From assembly GCA_905250025.1 (NCBI GenBank), contig CAJNOJ010000461.1, positions 1 through 64,000 of the forward strand: a stretch of DNA of 64,000 nucleotides. The letters run 5' to 3'. This stretch comes from Adineta ricciae. Its lineage: Eukaryota; Rotifera; Eurotatoria; Adinetida; Adinetidae. Both the position numbers and the translations under genes were made by a program. Below are positions 35,396 through 46,541 of the stretch, piece after piece. Every line of letters begins with the position of its first letter. The first letter of the stretch is position 1. Under the pieces are notes generated by a model. It saw only the letters and a list, made by a program, of their open reading frames with translations, was not told the DNA's origin and made no database searches.

Positions 35396-38300
35396 ATGTC
35401 TACTAATCGACTAACATCATTTACAAAACGTTCGATAACGATGAATAATTCAATACGTGAGTGGTTCTTATTGGAAAAAGTCTTTTATGAACGGTTTGTT
35501 TTAGCGGAAATTCTCGGTCAAGAGCAGATCGATCTAACACGATTGAAAAAACAAGCGCAGTTAACTCAGACATCGATTCCGAAAACTCCGCGAATCACTC
35601 GAACATTAAAAACACTTGAAAGTGTGTTAAAAGTCCTGGAAGAACATAGCCGCAAATGTAAACATCAAATCGATGAACTGATTCAATCTGTTGCAAATGA
35701 AAATCATCAATTAGCACGAGTAAATCCTTTTATCAACAAAAGTTAATTTCATTCGTTTGCCTTCTATTAGCAATTGCATGAAGCTCAAGTTGCTTATCTG
35801 AAACTACAAGCCCACACAGCTTCATTACAAAGTTTAAAAGACTGTTATTGTCGATATGCTCATATGCTTGATGGAGCACGAACGATGTTCAACGCATATC
35901 AACAAACATCAACTAAACGAGACTCAATCGATCAAGTCAAATTGGGTTTGAAAGAATGCACTCAAGTTAGTTTGACATGTTACGTAATCGAGTGTAGTTA
36001 ACCCAAAATATGACCTAATCAGAACCAAATTGCTGACATTCTCTTTTCATTACGAGGCCATTTATCATCGCGAGAAGATAATGTTTATTTTTGTTTCATT
36101 TTCTAGACTTTATGTGCAATAGAAGCTCAATTGGAAGCGATGTTAGGAACGTTTGTGTTAAGCCTTCAAGAAATTAGTGGTTTCTCGCGGATATGTCCTG
36201 GAGATGAATACGAAATTGTCATTCGTTATGGACAACAGAAATGGAAAACACGTGGTCGAATACGTAAACATGATAGAACTGAACAAATCTGGACACGACA
36301 AATCTTTCATTTAAAAGCTAAACTAGCTGATTTGTTGTTGATTAAAGTAAACGAAGTGAAATTATTGGGTGTTTCACTGAAAACCATTGGAACGAAGTGT
36401 TTTGAAGTGAATAATTTCTATTCGATCGAAGCACAACGAATGATTATCAATGCGAATCAGAGCGGAACGATTAAATTGATCTTTTTAATTCATTGGGAGT
36501 GAGTATCGAACGATAAATTAACAGAGATTCTGCATGCTCATCCATCTCTTTGTCAGAATAAAACTATGTAATTTCCGTTATGTTAGTTCATTCCCTTGAG
36601 AAGAATTTCTCTAATGCAAGATTATTCCCTTGACTAATTCAACTTAAAAATGTCCTTGACATGTTCATTTCACTTCAATTATTCTATTCATGAGCAAAAA
36701 GAAAGAATTTTTTAATCTTTTTCATCTAGTTTATACGATCAAGTCGATACAAAATTCACTTTTTACAATCCCAATCGAACATACAACGATGTTACACGAA
36801 CGTGGTCAATGTTTGTTGGAAATACGACATTACTTCGCACTGTGAATGATACTCTTTCATTTTCCTCGTCGTCATCTTCTTCTTCATCGCACCGTTTATC
36901 CACGTTTTGTCCTTTAAATTCTGAAAATAATCATGAATATTTAGATTATACACCATTATCGGACGAAACCAATCATTATGATGAAATTAACTTAGATAAC
37001 AAACCAGAAGAAGTACCTTCGGAGAATATTCTGGTTCATGACGATACGCGTTCTTCATCGTACTCGTCATCTTCGTTTGCTGGTGGGTTAAACTCTGATG
37101 AACTTTCTTCTGCGACTTCAAATGAATATTGTCAAGATGAAGAAGAAGATATCAAAGATAATGAATCGATTTATGAACTTGATTTGCTGATTGAACAAGT
37201 TCGAACATGTTTAGATGATTTACGTTTGATTGATCGAACTTTTTCAATTGAATTGGAAAATATCGAAGAGATTATAAATGATTTGGATAAAATGATCAAA
37301 GTTCAAATACGTGAACAAACCGAATCCATATTAGAAATTGAGACCGTTCTTGGTGATTTCAATTTTCTCAATGCAATCGATGATGACGAGACATCGAAAA
37401 CAATCGATTCAGGTTTTGAGGGCGAACAACAAGTCAAACAAATCAAACAGAATGAACATTTTAAATCAAATATGAACCGCATCTTTGTCGATATTCTCAA
37501 CCGAATTTTGATTCTTCTTCATGTAAGTTTTCATCGCCTTTTATTCGAACCTCATCATGCTCTTCTTTCAGTATATTCAAAATCGCTCGAAATCCGACGA
37601 TGATCTTGTTTTCCAACGGTTTCGTGATCAATACGATCAATTGAAAACAGCGATATCTTGGCATCAAAATCCACACCAGAATATTCAACAAAGTACGTTG
37701 AATCATCGTATTTGATGTTTTCTATCTATTTGTTTAGTATTATCTCACTGTGATCAAGCAATTGTTGATTTTTGGTCGAATGCGCGTTTGAATGACACAT
37801 TGATTATATCTTTTCATCAATGTCTTAGTGAAATAATGAAGTATTTCAATTGCAGTCAAGGTAAAATCATTTTCAGTTGAAATGATTGAAATATTTGCAT
37901 GTATGAGTAGATGTGGCGGAGTATTTGTTGAATAATCTTTGTTGTCTTCCATTTCGAACGAATTTCACACGTCCAAAATCGTTGACACTCATTCAAATTT
38001 GGTTTCTGTTGAGAAAAGATCGAGCGGATCTGGAAGCGGAGATTCAATTAGCAGATGAACAAAGTAAATCACTTTGAAAAGAAGTTTGTCTTTAAAATCT
38101 TCTTTTGATTTTAGTCAATCTTTCAAAAAATCTTTCGAATTTAATTTTGAATCAAAATCATCCAGACATTTCCTTGTTGATCAACCGTCGCACATTAAAC
38201 AACGATGAACTATTCACCAAACTACTCGATGATTATCAATTCAAAATTCCCGGTAACATACTTCTTCTCATTTCTCTCAAACTTTTACTCTTTTCCTTTC

Positions 38301-38451
38301 AGATGAATTGATCGGAATGTTTCTACCATCGATTCGTCATGATTTAATAACTCATCTACGTTCAAGTTTGTTATCTCATCACGATAGTCCATCGAAACGT
38401 CTTCAAATTCATAAGATGATCTTTAATGTGCAACAAATGGACTCTCTCTAG
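35396..38451 (+). CDS. RIPOR: RIPOR / FAM65 family Rho-interacting protein
   Basis: Multi-exon gene with start MSTNRLTSFTKRS. Residues 20-190 are helical, with REWFLLEKVFYERFV and QLHEAQVAYLKLQAH, like the N-terminal antiparallel coil of RIPOR. Then comes the family hallmark: EAQLEAMLGTFVLSLQEISG, CPGDEYEIVIRYGQQKWKTR, KVNEVKLLGVSLKTIGTKCF and QSGTIKLIFLIHW, a C2-like PL48 region. A Ser- and acid-rich segment (exon 36730-37520) and four helical exons follow, ending QQMDSL. The family links RhoA-type GTPases to cell polarity and Golgi positioning. The C-terminal ARM-like part of vertebrate proteins is short here. Introns are about 50-60 bp except one near 36500 (about 225 bp). Confidence 0.85.
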
Positions 38452-38624
38452 TCAAATCTATCTTTTGTCTTGCCGAACAGTGTTTGTTTGTTTGTAAATA
38501 CGATGTGTGACGAATGTCGATTCTCTTGAATAAGAAAAACATCTTTTTTGCTTTTTTTTTGTTGTTGTTGCTGGCGAATTCAGAAGGAAAAAACACGAGT
38601 AATTAATGTTAACAGATATTTTAG

Positions 38625-38908
38625 ATGGGAAAACAAAATCGTGCGATTGCACAGAAGACCAAGGTCAAACAACAACAACAAAATAAGAAACCGAAAGCGG
38701 TGAAAACGAATCTGAAACGAGTGAGAAGAACTGATTTTCGTGAAGAAAACGCTTTTTTTTCGTGTTTAGTTGAATGAACGAGTGAGGGATAGCGTCAAAC
38801 AAGTTGATAAAGTGTTTGAAAATCAAACGAAACAACAAGTAAAGATGACCGGATGAATGTTTTGTATCTGATTTTGTGTTCTAGGCAGAGAAAACAAAGA
38901 AGAAATAG
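38625..38908 (+). CDS. Small basic RBIS-like ribosome-biogenesis protein
   Basis: Too short for ordinary ORF calling. Three exons (38625-38720, 38770-38838, 38885-38908) keep frame and give 62 residues: MGKQNRAIAQKTKVKQQQQN, then KKPKAVKTNLKRLN, a helix ERVRDSVKQVDKVFENQ, and a basic tail KTKKK. The KPKAVKTNLKRLN segment followed by a short helix resembles KPVTTNLKKIN in RBIS (C8orf59), a nucleolar 60S assembly factor. The start ATG directly follows ATATTTTAG, an acceptor with no donor in sight, which suggests spliced-leader addition. It lies 173 bp downstream of RIPOR on the same strand. Identity is moderate; coding status is well supported by the phase-keeping introns. Confidence 0.65.
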
Positions 38909-38991
38909 AAGAACGTGACGAACATCGTTTATAGTTATGAAATATCATTCAAAAATAGACTTGTTTACAGAAAACTCTTGGATTTTGTTTT

Positions 38992-39691
38992 TTAAATATG
39001 AATACTACAATATGTTGGTATTTTTGATTTAATAATCACCAAAACATCCTAAATAAACAAGAATAAAAACGCTATTCCAGTAAGAGAAATCGTTTTTCTT
39101 ACTTTGCCACCTTTTTCTTCAAAAGTATTCAACGAATTCGTTACCATATCCCGAAATTTCCGATTGGACATTCGTTTCGCTAACTAAAACATCGACAAAA
39201 TCTCAGGATTCTCTCTCAGCTATCTTTCAACTTACAATACTCAAATAAGTTTTCAAATATTTATCTAATTCATCTTTCACAACGATACTCAATTGTGTTA
39301 AAGCATTCAAAGCACCTTCGAAGATTTCATCATTATCTGAACTTAACGCCAATTTGATTGGATTGATTAAATTCGGTAAGATCGGAATCACTTTTGGTGG
39401 AGCATTCGGATTCGCCATCAATTCGGTGAAACCTTGTCGACTAATAAATGGAAGTGGATGATCCGTTTCACGTAAACCTTCAGCCAATAAAACAAGTAAA
39501 GGATCGTAATTGAGATCGTCGATTGATGTATTCCATGCTAGACGATTTCGAACAGAACCATGAACGAGTCGACAGGGAATCCGTCCAGATGTAAATGCAT
39601 TTTGAAATACGGATCTTCGGGTCGAGTTTGAAAACGGATCGATTGTTTTCGGACAAAGTTTTGCCGATGGACGATCAGAAGCTGCTGCCAT
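38992..39691 (-). CDS. PACRGL: PACRG-like protein (PACRGL)
   Basis: Three exons. Exon 1 starts MAAASDRPSAKLCPKTIDPF at 39691, after CTTCAG, and runs through GRIPCRLVHGSVRNRLAW, DPLLVLLAEGLRETDHPL, IPILPNLINPIKLAL and EIFEGALNALTQLSIVV. Exon 2 holds KRMSNRKFRDMVTNSLN with FEEKGGK. Exon 3 is DVLVIIKSKIPTYCSI ending at 38992, the conserved tail. This matches PACRGL rather than PACRG (GRIPCRLVHGS and TIDPF). The ARM-like helical fold is associated with ciliary axonemes in the PACRG family. A longer frame from 39793 exists, but the family start and the acceptor favour 39691. It ends 84 bp from the oppositely oriented RBIS-like gene. Confidence 0.88.
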
Positions 39692-40497
39692 TAATAACTG
39701 AAGACTTTTCACAAGTGTGTTGCTAAGGGAACATAAATACCCGTTATTTTTCCTTTCTTCATTGTTGCTGTGTGTTGTTGCATCACGTGTCAAAAGGTGT
39801 CAGTAGTTTCTTTCCAGTTTATGATTGTCTTTTATGAATAAATGACTGTTAGAAATTAAGCATATCTTGAATTTCTATGTTGAAAAGAATAATCAATAGG
39901 TGTTCTTTCCTCATCAATCAAACTTTGTTGTATGAAGAGAAAGTGCATCATGATTTCATATTCAAAGAACAGAAAAGTACACTCGTCTCGTTTGCTTCGT
40001 CATATAGGTCACATTCTCAACGTACGTAGTGCGTGATATATTCATCATTATTATCAATGCATTTTCTGACGGAATATATAAACGAATCGAGTAGTTTCAT
40101 TTCTAGTCTTGTGTTGCTGTTGTTTGATAAAACGAATAAACACAGATTCATCTGGTAACAATGAGTCAAGTTCTCACATGACGTTAGATGAGATATAGGA
40201 ATCAGTTATGTTATTAGTAATACGAAAAGGTAAAATTTATTACCATTGTTTTGTCTCAAGTCCAAACATATCGTTAGTCAAGTCGATGAATAAAATACGC
40301 CTTCATCGATTTTTTTGTGTTTTTTTTCTAACTTCATCGTGTTGTTTTAGCAACAATATGAGTAATCCGATAGTTCCATGTCGACCGTTTATTTTTGTAT
40401 CAGAGTAGGAAGAAAAAAAAAGAACGACTTTGTCTTGACAATTCTATATAAATATGCTTAGTTCTGATTTTTCTTTAGATTTGTTTCGCTTAACAGT
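39692..40497. other. Divergent promoter region between PACRGL and DUSP
   Basis: No gene supported. TATATAAA occurs near 40075 and again at 40445-40454, the latter about 45 bp before the phosphatase ATG. The 66-codon plus frame at 40208-40408 has no family resemblance. Confidence 0.5.
40445..40454 (+). promoter_or_regulatory. TATA box of the DUSP gene
   Basis: TATATAAATA lies 44 bp upstream of the ATG at 40498, leaving room for a short 5' leader. Inducible promoters are usual for MAP-kinase phosphatases in other animals. Confidence 0.55.
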
Positions 40498-42051
40498 ATG
40501 AGCATATGTATCGTTCCAAAATCGGCTCCTCAATTGCCACCAATAGTACATTTTCCAACTCGTCTTCCAATTGACACACATTCCTACAAAATGTCATGTC
40601 GCAAACGCCTCTTAAGTGAACAAAACGAACATTCAACTGCTCTTATAAAACTTTCCTATGATAACAATGAAGACTATCATAAAAGATTCAAGATAGGTAA
40701 TTATCGCGTCATAAGAAAATTTCATCAAGCCACTTTCTGGATATTTCTTGTTTGTTCTCTTACTTTCTTTCCTCTGCCTACACTCAGTGCATTGCTTCAT
40801 CTAAAATATTTTTTCTCTTTCTATCCAATAGATTTCTTAGTCCATGAGTCAAAGGACAAATATCAACATCATGGGATGCAGTCATCAACCGTAGGTTTTT
40901 TCGAGAGTGCACGAAATTGTCGTTCTGCACCTGGGCTTTTACGACGTCAAAGCCTTACTCATGCATCATCTACCTATATAAAAACCATTTCATCAGAACA
41001 AAAGCATACTTCATTCTTACCCGTCCTATCAAATACAGTAACAACAATAGAGAAAAACATGCTTGTTTGTCAACAAACACCTGTAGTTAATAACGTAGTG
41101 AAATTCGATCAAAATTCTGATTCGAACTTTGTAACAAATGCCCAAGTAGCTGTTTATATAACAAAACAATCGGCTTTGATCATCGATTGTGGATCACCGC
41201 TTCGACACACCGAACGACGAATTACAAATTCATTGTTATTGAATGTGAATGATAAAATTTCGCGAAAACGTCTATCAACCCGTGGTTTGAAAAATTTCTT
41301 AGATGCAACGCAATTGAATCGTTTGGATACTCATGAAATCGTTGTTTTATATGACGATTTTCTCCGTTCATCGGCTGGCTGTGTCAATTTATCCACTCCC
41401 ATGCAACTTTCGCCATCAATGAAATGTGTTTATGACGAAATCAAACGATATGACAATACTAAACAAATATTTATTCTTCAATCCACTTTCGATGATTTTT
41501 ATCAGCACTATTCGTCATTATGTTATGTGAGCACATCGACCGACGAAGATCTTTCATCATCATTATCGTCGTCTTCGTTATTGACAGTTAAACCCTTAGA
41601 TATTGAAACCTTTCCAATATCTGAAGTGTTACCTGGTCTGTTTTTGGGAAGTTCGCGTGATGCTGAAGATCTGATTTGTCTACAAAAACATAAAATCCAT
41701 ACGATAATCAACATTTCCACATCAATTCCATGTTATTTCGAACATGAAAACTATTTCGATTATCTTCGATTACCTTGTCACGATTCTCCCAATCAAAACA
41801 TACTTCAATATTTCGAATCAACATTCGAATACATCCACAAGAAACTCTTAGCAAAGAAAAATGTTCTTGTTCATTGCCAGGGAGGTGTTAGTCGTAGTCC
41901 ATCGTTTATTATCGGTTACTTAATGAAATACCACTCGAAAACTTTCGACGATGCATATCAAGTTGTCAAACAACAACGAAGTATCATCAATCCTAATTTC
42001 AATTTCTTAGGTCAATTGACTCAATATCAGCAAATGTCAATCAATGCCTAG
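40498..42051 (+). CDS. DUSP: MAP-kinase phosphatase (dual-specificity, rhodanese plus DSP)
   Basis: Dual-specificity phosphatase that would dephosphorylate Thr and Tyr of MAP kinases. The rhodanese-like domain includes SALIIDCGSPLRHTERRI and a basic NDKISRKRLSTRG where the kinase-docking motif sits in MKPs. The catalytic domain starts at SEVLPGLFLGSSRDAEDL, has the general acid in LPCHDSPNQN and the P-loop VHCQGGVSRSPSF (HCx5RS), and ends with NPNFNFLGQL. A 135-nt segment (40697-40831) begins GTAATT and ends CCAATAG and is almost certainly an intron; being in frame and stop-free it hides inside the 517-codon frame. Spliced, the protein is about 472 residues. Similar in layout to DUSP1/4 and puckered. 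Confidence 0.88.
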   Translation: MSICIVPKSAPQLPPIVHFPTRLPIDTHSYKMSCRKRLLSEQNEHSTALIKLSYDNNEDYHKRFKIGNYRVIRKFHQATFWIFLVCSLTFFPLPTLSALLHLKYFFSFYPIDFLVHESKDKYQHHGMQSSTVGFFESARNCRSAPGLLRRQSLTHASSTYIKTISSEQKHTSFLPVLSNTVTTIEKNMLVCQQTPVVNNVVKFDQNSDSNFVTNAQVAVYITKQSALIIDCGSPLRHTERRITNSLLLNVNDKISRKRLSTRGLKNFLDATQLNRLDTHEIVVLYDDFLRSSAGCVNLSTPMQLSPSMKCVYDEIKRYDNTKQIFILQSTFDDFYQHYSSLCYVSTSTDEDLSSSLSSSSLLTVKPLDIETFPISEVLPGLFLGSSRDAEDLICLQKHKIHTIINISTSIPCYFEHENYFDYLRLPCHDSPNQNILQYFESTFEYIHKKLLAKKNVLVHCQGGVSRSPSFIIGYLMKYHSKTFDDAYQVVKQQRSIINPNFNFLGQLTQYQQMSINA

Positions 42052-42220
42052 AAGAATTGTTTTTCTATTTATCTGTTTTTTTTTTATCGATTTGTACAGT
42101 GTGTATGTCAGATACTGAATGTTTTGATGAAATAGTAACGAAAGTTTCTATTTATATGATTCGTTTCCGTCAAATACATGCATCGTTGTTTATAAGTATA
42201 CAATAGTAATCTTCTACGCT

Positions 42221-42560
42221 TTATTTCTTATCTCGAATTACGTTTTCAAATCGACAAGAATCTGTGTCAAGACAAAGATACTTTGGCGGACAATTAAAAC
42301 ATTTGACACCTGAAAAAACAACAAAGTGGGTTAAATTTTTCATGAGAATATTCTCTCGACAAACCATCGCATGGGGGTTTCATCCATGATGGTATTTGGC
42401 AAGAAGACATTTTCGGTTTCACACAAGATGGACAATTGAATTGTCTGGGAGGCAGTGTGATAGTTCCGCCTTGGCAATCTTTGACAAATCTATCTAATCG
42501 ATTACTTCGTAAATCGGAACACTTTTCTTCGGTATACTTTGTTCCATTTCGACACGCCAT
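42221..42560 (-). CDS. Small cysteine-rich protein, unrecognised
   Basis: Two exons: MACRNGTKYTEEKCSDLRSN from 42560 to a GAT-G/GTTTGT donor near 42370, and after a TTTTTTCAG acceptor VKCFNCPPKYLCLDTDSC to TAA at 42221. About 94 residues with 12 cysteines, including CPSCVKPKMSSC and CFNCPPKYLC. Disulfide-rich and probably secreted. A possible signal peptide (MTEFLLVSSISYLLLSFLM) is encoded about 180 bp upstream, and a TATATAAAA word is at about 42792, but I could not join them with a good splice. No family recognised. Confidence 0.5.
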
Positions 42561-42841
42561 GTATTAATGAGAAGCGATTCGTTACGAGAAAACAAGCACA
42601 ACCAAAAATTTGTCGAAATTATTCAGCGCGTAAATGGAAAATGATTCTTCTCTCTTGCCTGGCTTAAGATAAATAATAAATTAGACGCATTTTCATAAGG
42701 AAAGAAAGCAGAAGATAGGAAATTGAGCTAACCAATAAGAATTCTGTCATTTTAACGTTCAGATATTGTTCATTTGTACGTAGTTCAGTTTTATATACAG
42801 CGTATAATTAGTTAAAATACACAAATATGGAAAAAGAATAA

Positions 42842-44465
42842 TTAAAGACCTAAACGCTTTTCGCCACACTCACAACAAAACTTTGCCCATTCGACAGGAA
42901 AAGCTTCGCCACATTCATGACAATGTTTAGCTACTGAAGATGGAACTTGTGTTCTTGGTTTCTGTTGAAAACCACCATTCGTCAACGATGGTCGACGTGC
43001 TGGACTTGGAGATCGAGTTTTGATTCCTCCGGTTCGTCGTTGTAACTGTGGTGAAGCATCGCTCCTTTGTTGTCCTCGTCCAGCTGCTGCAACCACATTC
43101 AAATCATCGTTTTCTATTGTGCGACCCGTTCGCATCATCCCTGGTGCATAAGCACCCGCAGCACTTCGTATTTTTGTTGAACGAAAACTACCATATTTCG
43201 GTGGCGTACCATTTGTATTGTTTGTCACGGTCTAAAAGTATCAATGATGAGTTGAAGAGATTGTTTAACGGTGGAGTTTACTTCGCCGTAATTTGGCTTT
43301 TTGAATGTATTTGGATTGATCGGTGGTCTTCGAAATTCTCTTTCGTCGTTATTTCTAGATGAAAAAGACGTTTTTCTTATTTGATTTCATAGAATGAATC
43401 AATTTTTGCTGTTAGTTACTTTGCTGCACGTCTCGACGCATAGCTCGAAGGTGCTGAATTAATTTGATACTGTTTATTAGCACTTCCAACAGGTGTCTCA
43501 TAATCTGATGAATCACACAAGTTTATTTTCTTTGATCTTTTATCTTGTTTTTAATTACTTACTTAGCTGTTGTTGTTGGTTTCCCTGTAGACAAAAGAAA
43601 ACAATGACTTTGTTTGTTCTTTTGATACCAAAAACAAAACTTACACGTCCTTGACGACCAATACTTCCCGTACCAGTACGTGTACTACCTGCTGATGATG
43701 GTGCTCCCGTCGGACCGGTTGCAGATTGCATTTGTTTACGTTTATGTTGGGTTTCACAACTGAAAAGACAATGAAGCGATTGACTTGATTGATGACAAAC
43801 GTGTCGAAATCCTACAAAGGAATGTGTCGTTCAGCAGAATGTTTATTAAAATGCCGTTGACAAAAATCACATTGGACATAATCAGTTGGAATTTGTGAAG
43901 GTGTTTGTTTGGGTAAGGGAGCACCGGTTTCTATAGCTCGTGTTATTTGTCGCGCTTCACGAATTGTTCGCACAAGTGCAGCATGTCCCTCCCTCCAATT
44001 TGTCGCTTTCTTCTTTGGAAAATCTTGTTTAGGCTTGACGCCTTCATTATAAAACTGAAAAAGCTCGGATTCAATGAACTTTCTCATTAAATATTCTGCA
44101 TCAAACCTGTGTAGTTTCTTTGGTTGCTGAATAAGGCACATCTGAATCGGTAGCACGTTGTTTTCCAGTATCGAACACTTTCCTCGGCTGTTTTTGAACA
44201 GTCTTTTTACAAACTGGCTGGTGCTTACGCTGAAAATTTGAAGAAAAAAACAAAATGAATCATCATACTTGAAAATTTTCGTTCTATAAGTCCTCACCAA
44301 CGACTCAGGATTAAAGCATCGACCACAGGTCGAACATGGATATAATTGAACGTTCGCATAAACAGGAATCGAAACATCATCATTAACTTGATACGAGCTT
44401 TCGAGAAAGCCATTCCTATCTACTCCATACATGTCACTATCGGCGTCCATCACGTTGCATGGCAC
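42842..44465 (-). CDS. ZC2HC1: Zinc finger C2HC-type protein (ZC2HC1 family)
   Basis: The first C2HC finger is CSTCGRCFNPESL spliced to RKHQPVC. Then come a linker with PKKKATNWREGHAALVRTI, the second finger DYVQCDFCQRHFNKHSAERH spliced to FC, a long Ser/Gly/Arg-rich disordered part, and the characteristic last exon CHECGEAFPVEWAKFCCECG. These match ZC2HC1A/B in order. The start at 44465 is in the exon carrying the first finger. The role in the family is poorly known; zinc-binding, possibly RNA-related and ciliary. Upstream is a GAA-rich purine tract (44487-44525). Confidence 0.88.
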
Positions 44466-45063
44466 AGAACTCTCTATTGTTCTCTTTCTCTTCTTCTTCT
44501 CCTTCTTCTTCTTTTTCTTTCTGTTACTTTACGCAGCTCAACTCAGCCCTGAAAATTTTTCCTCTGTGAAAGCAGCAAAAAAAAACTATAAAAACGTAAG
44601 AATGTATGCTTTTTGCTCACATGAGAATCGTTATGTTAGAACAAGAAAGAAGAAAAAATATCTTTGATTTAAAGAAGAAAAAAAAATTCATGAAGTTTGA
44701 TTAATAGATGTCTCCTTTTTACGGACATTTCAGACATTCAGTATACCATATGATCAAAACTACAGTTGATCATGCATTCTCACAAGTTGACCCATTTTTG
44801 GTTTAAAAAATCGGATATACGCGAATAATGCCGGATAAACACAAACTTCCAGTCCATCATGCTTACATTATCTTAAAAATATAAATCACAAAATATTTTC
44901 ATATGTTATTGTTTCCATGAGAAGAAAAAGAGTATCAAATGAAATGCAACAGATTGTCTCAATAAGTTAGTTCTGGTCACAGATGATATTCCGATAAATA
45001 AACATATTGAAATATTTCTTACTTTTCATTTATGCTTGATCAGTAGAGAGAACACAATATCGA
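44466..45063. other. Divergent intergenic region
   Basis: Between ZC2HC1 and the glycosyltransferase. A polypyrimidine run of CTT triplets lies at 44487-44525. Nothing else is recognised; the plus-strand frames at 44346-44667 follow the low-complexity tract. Confidence 0.5.
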
Positions 45064-46266
45064 ATGAAAATACTAAACTGCATGTCGATGGCTTCGAAAA
45101 TGACACAATTTCCATATATATTCCTCATTCTAAGCTTTATGACAGGAACATATATGGGATTATCTCCATCAATGCGTATTCCTACAATACAAGATTTAAA
45201 CGAAACAAATTTCGTCATATTGAACAAAATCAATGTTTGTGAAAATCTGCCGAACACCACTCATCCGTTATTGATCGCGATTAAATCCGCACCCGATCAT
45301 CGTCTTCAACGAAATGTTCTTCGATTAACATGGCTTAAAGAGCTTACACAACACCATATTCCATATATATTTATATTAGGTGCGACGACCGATGAAAATT
45401 TACTTCGAGATATCGCTTTAGAAGATTTGGAATATCAAGATTTAGTCATGGGCAAACCAATAGATAATTACCATAATCTCACATTGAAGGTCATCTTTTT
45501 ATTTGCATGGACAAAAACATATTGTCCATCTCGATGGCTTCTCTATACAGACGATGATACTATTGTGAATGTGCAATCAATGTTTCAATTCTTGGATTCT
45601 GTGAGGAATGAATCGAAATCCGCTATCTATTGTCATTTAATGCAAGGAAATCCAGTTCTTCGAGATCCGAATTCGAAATGGTTTGTTCCTGAATCACTTT
45701 GGAAATCAAATGTGTATCCAAATCACTGTAGTGGAGGCGGTTATTTACTTTCGCCAAATGTCTTACATTTGTTACACGAAGCGTCGATTAGCAATTCTAC
45801 TCACCCAAAAATCTGGGTTGATGATGCTTTTATCACTGGTATTGTCCCTCGCTCGGTGGGTGTTGAAGTTGTTCAATCAGCATTTATGTGTTGTGGCAAT
45901 GGTATACTTAATAGATTTAATCAAAGCATTGCTCTCTTAGATATGGGCAGAGAAGATCAGTTTGTGCTGAATTGGAAGAAGATTAAAGGAAACTCGTCGT
46001 TGAGTGCAGCAAAAAAATCGAAAAAATTAACGCCAATTGATCGAATTTCTCGTTTTGATCGATCAGGACACATTTTAACAAAAGATAACAAAACAAATGA
46101 AGTGTTACTCAAGTCTCCAACAGAAATCTGTAACATATGGCCGGCATATCGATTCCTTCATCTTAATATTGTGATCGGTGTATGTTTTAGCATTGTTGTG
46201 CTTAAATACTTCTTTTGTAAAGTTGCTTTTTTCAAAAGGTGTTGTAGGATAAGATTAAGATTGTGA
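45064..46266 (+). CDS. GT31 beta-1,3-galactosyl/GlcNAc-transferase with extra C-terminal membrane segment
   Basis: Single-exon frame of 400 residues. The N-terminal signal anchor is FPYIFLILSFMTGTYMG. GT31 motifs follow in order: RNVLRLTWL, IFILGATTDENL, EYQDLVMGKPIDNYHNLTLK, WLLYTDDDTIVN (the DxD metal site), YPNHCSGGGYLLSPNVL and WVDDAFITGIV (the usual E-D-V-x-x-G motif). Golgi-type glycosyltransferase; donor and acceptor cannot be told from sequence. Unusual for the family, the C-terminus has a second hydrophobic stretch (HLNIVIGVCFSIVVLKYFF) and a basic tail. The methionines at residues 1, 7, 9 and 13 are alternative starts. Confidence 0.85.
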   Translation: MKILNCMSMASKMTQFPYIFLILSFMTGTYMGLSPSMRIPTIQDLNETNFVILNKINVCENLPNTTHPLLIAIKSAPDHRLQRNVLRLTWLKELTQHHIPYIFILGATTDENLLRDIALEDLEYQDLVMGKPIDNYHNLTLKVIFLFAWTKTYCPSRWLLYTDDDTIVNVQSMFQFLDSVRNESKSAIYCHLMQGNPVLRDPNSKWFVPESLWKSNVYPNHCSGGGYLLSPNVLHLLHEASISNSTHPKIWVDDAFITGIVPRSVGVEVVQSAFMCCGNGILNRFNQSIALLDMGREDQFVLNWKKIKGNSSLSAAKKSKKLTPIDRISRFDRSGHILTKDNKTNEVLLKSPTEICNIWPAYRFLHLNIVIGVCFSIVVLKYFFCKVAFFKRCCRIRLRL

Positions 46267-46541
46267 GCAAAATAGATGAATAGATTCAACGCTTATGTTG
46301 CTCGATCTCCTGAGAACGGGAGATGTGTGTTGCTGCATAGATAAAATCTGAATTATTTATTCATCGTATCAAAAATCACAGTCTTAAGAAGATACGTCGA
46401 TATTGATTCTGTGAATTGTAGTTTCTAACATGAAACAGTTGTCTCGGAGTCTGAAGCGAGATGAAGAAATTGATAAAACTTTATTTTTAATTACAAATTC
46501 TCCTATGAAACTAGCCATTCACGTCACACGTCTTTATACAT

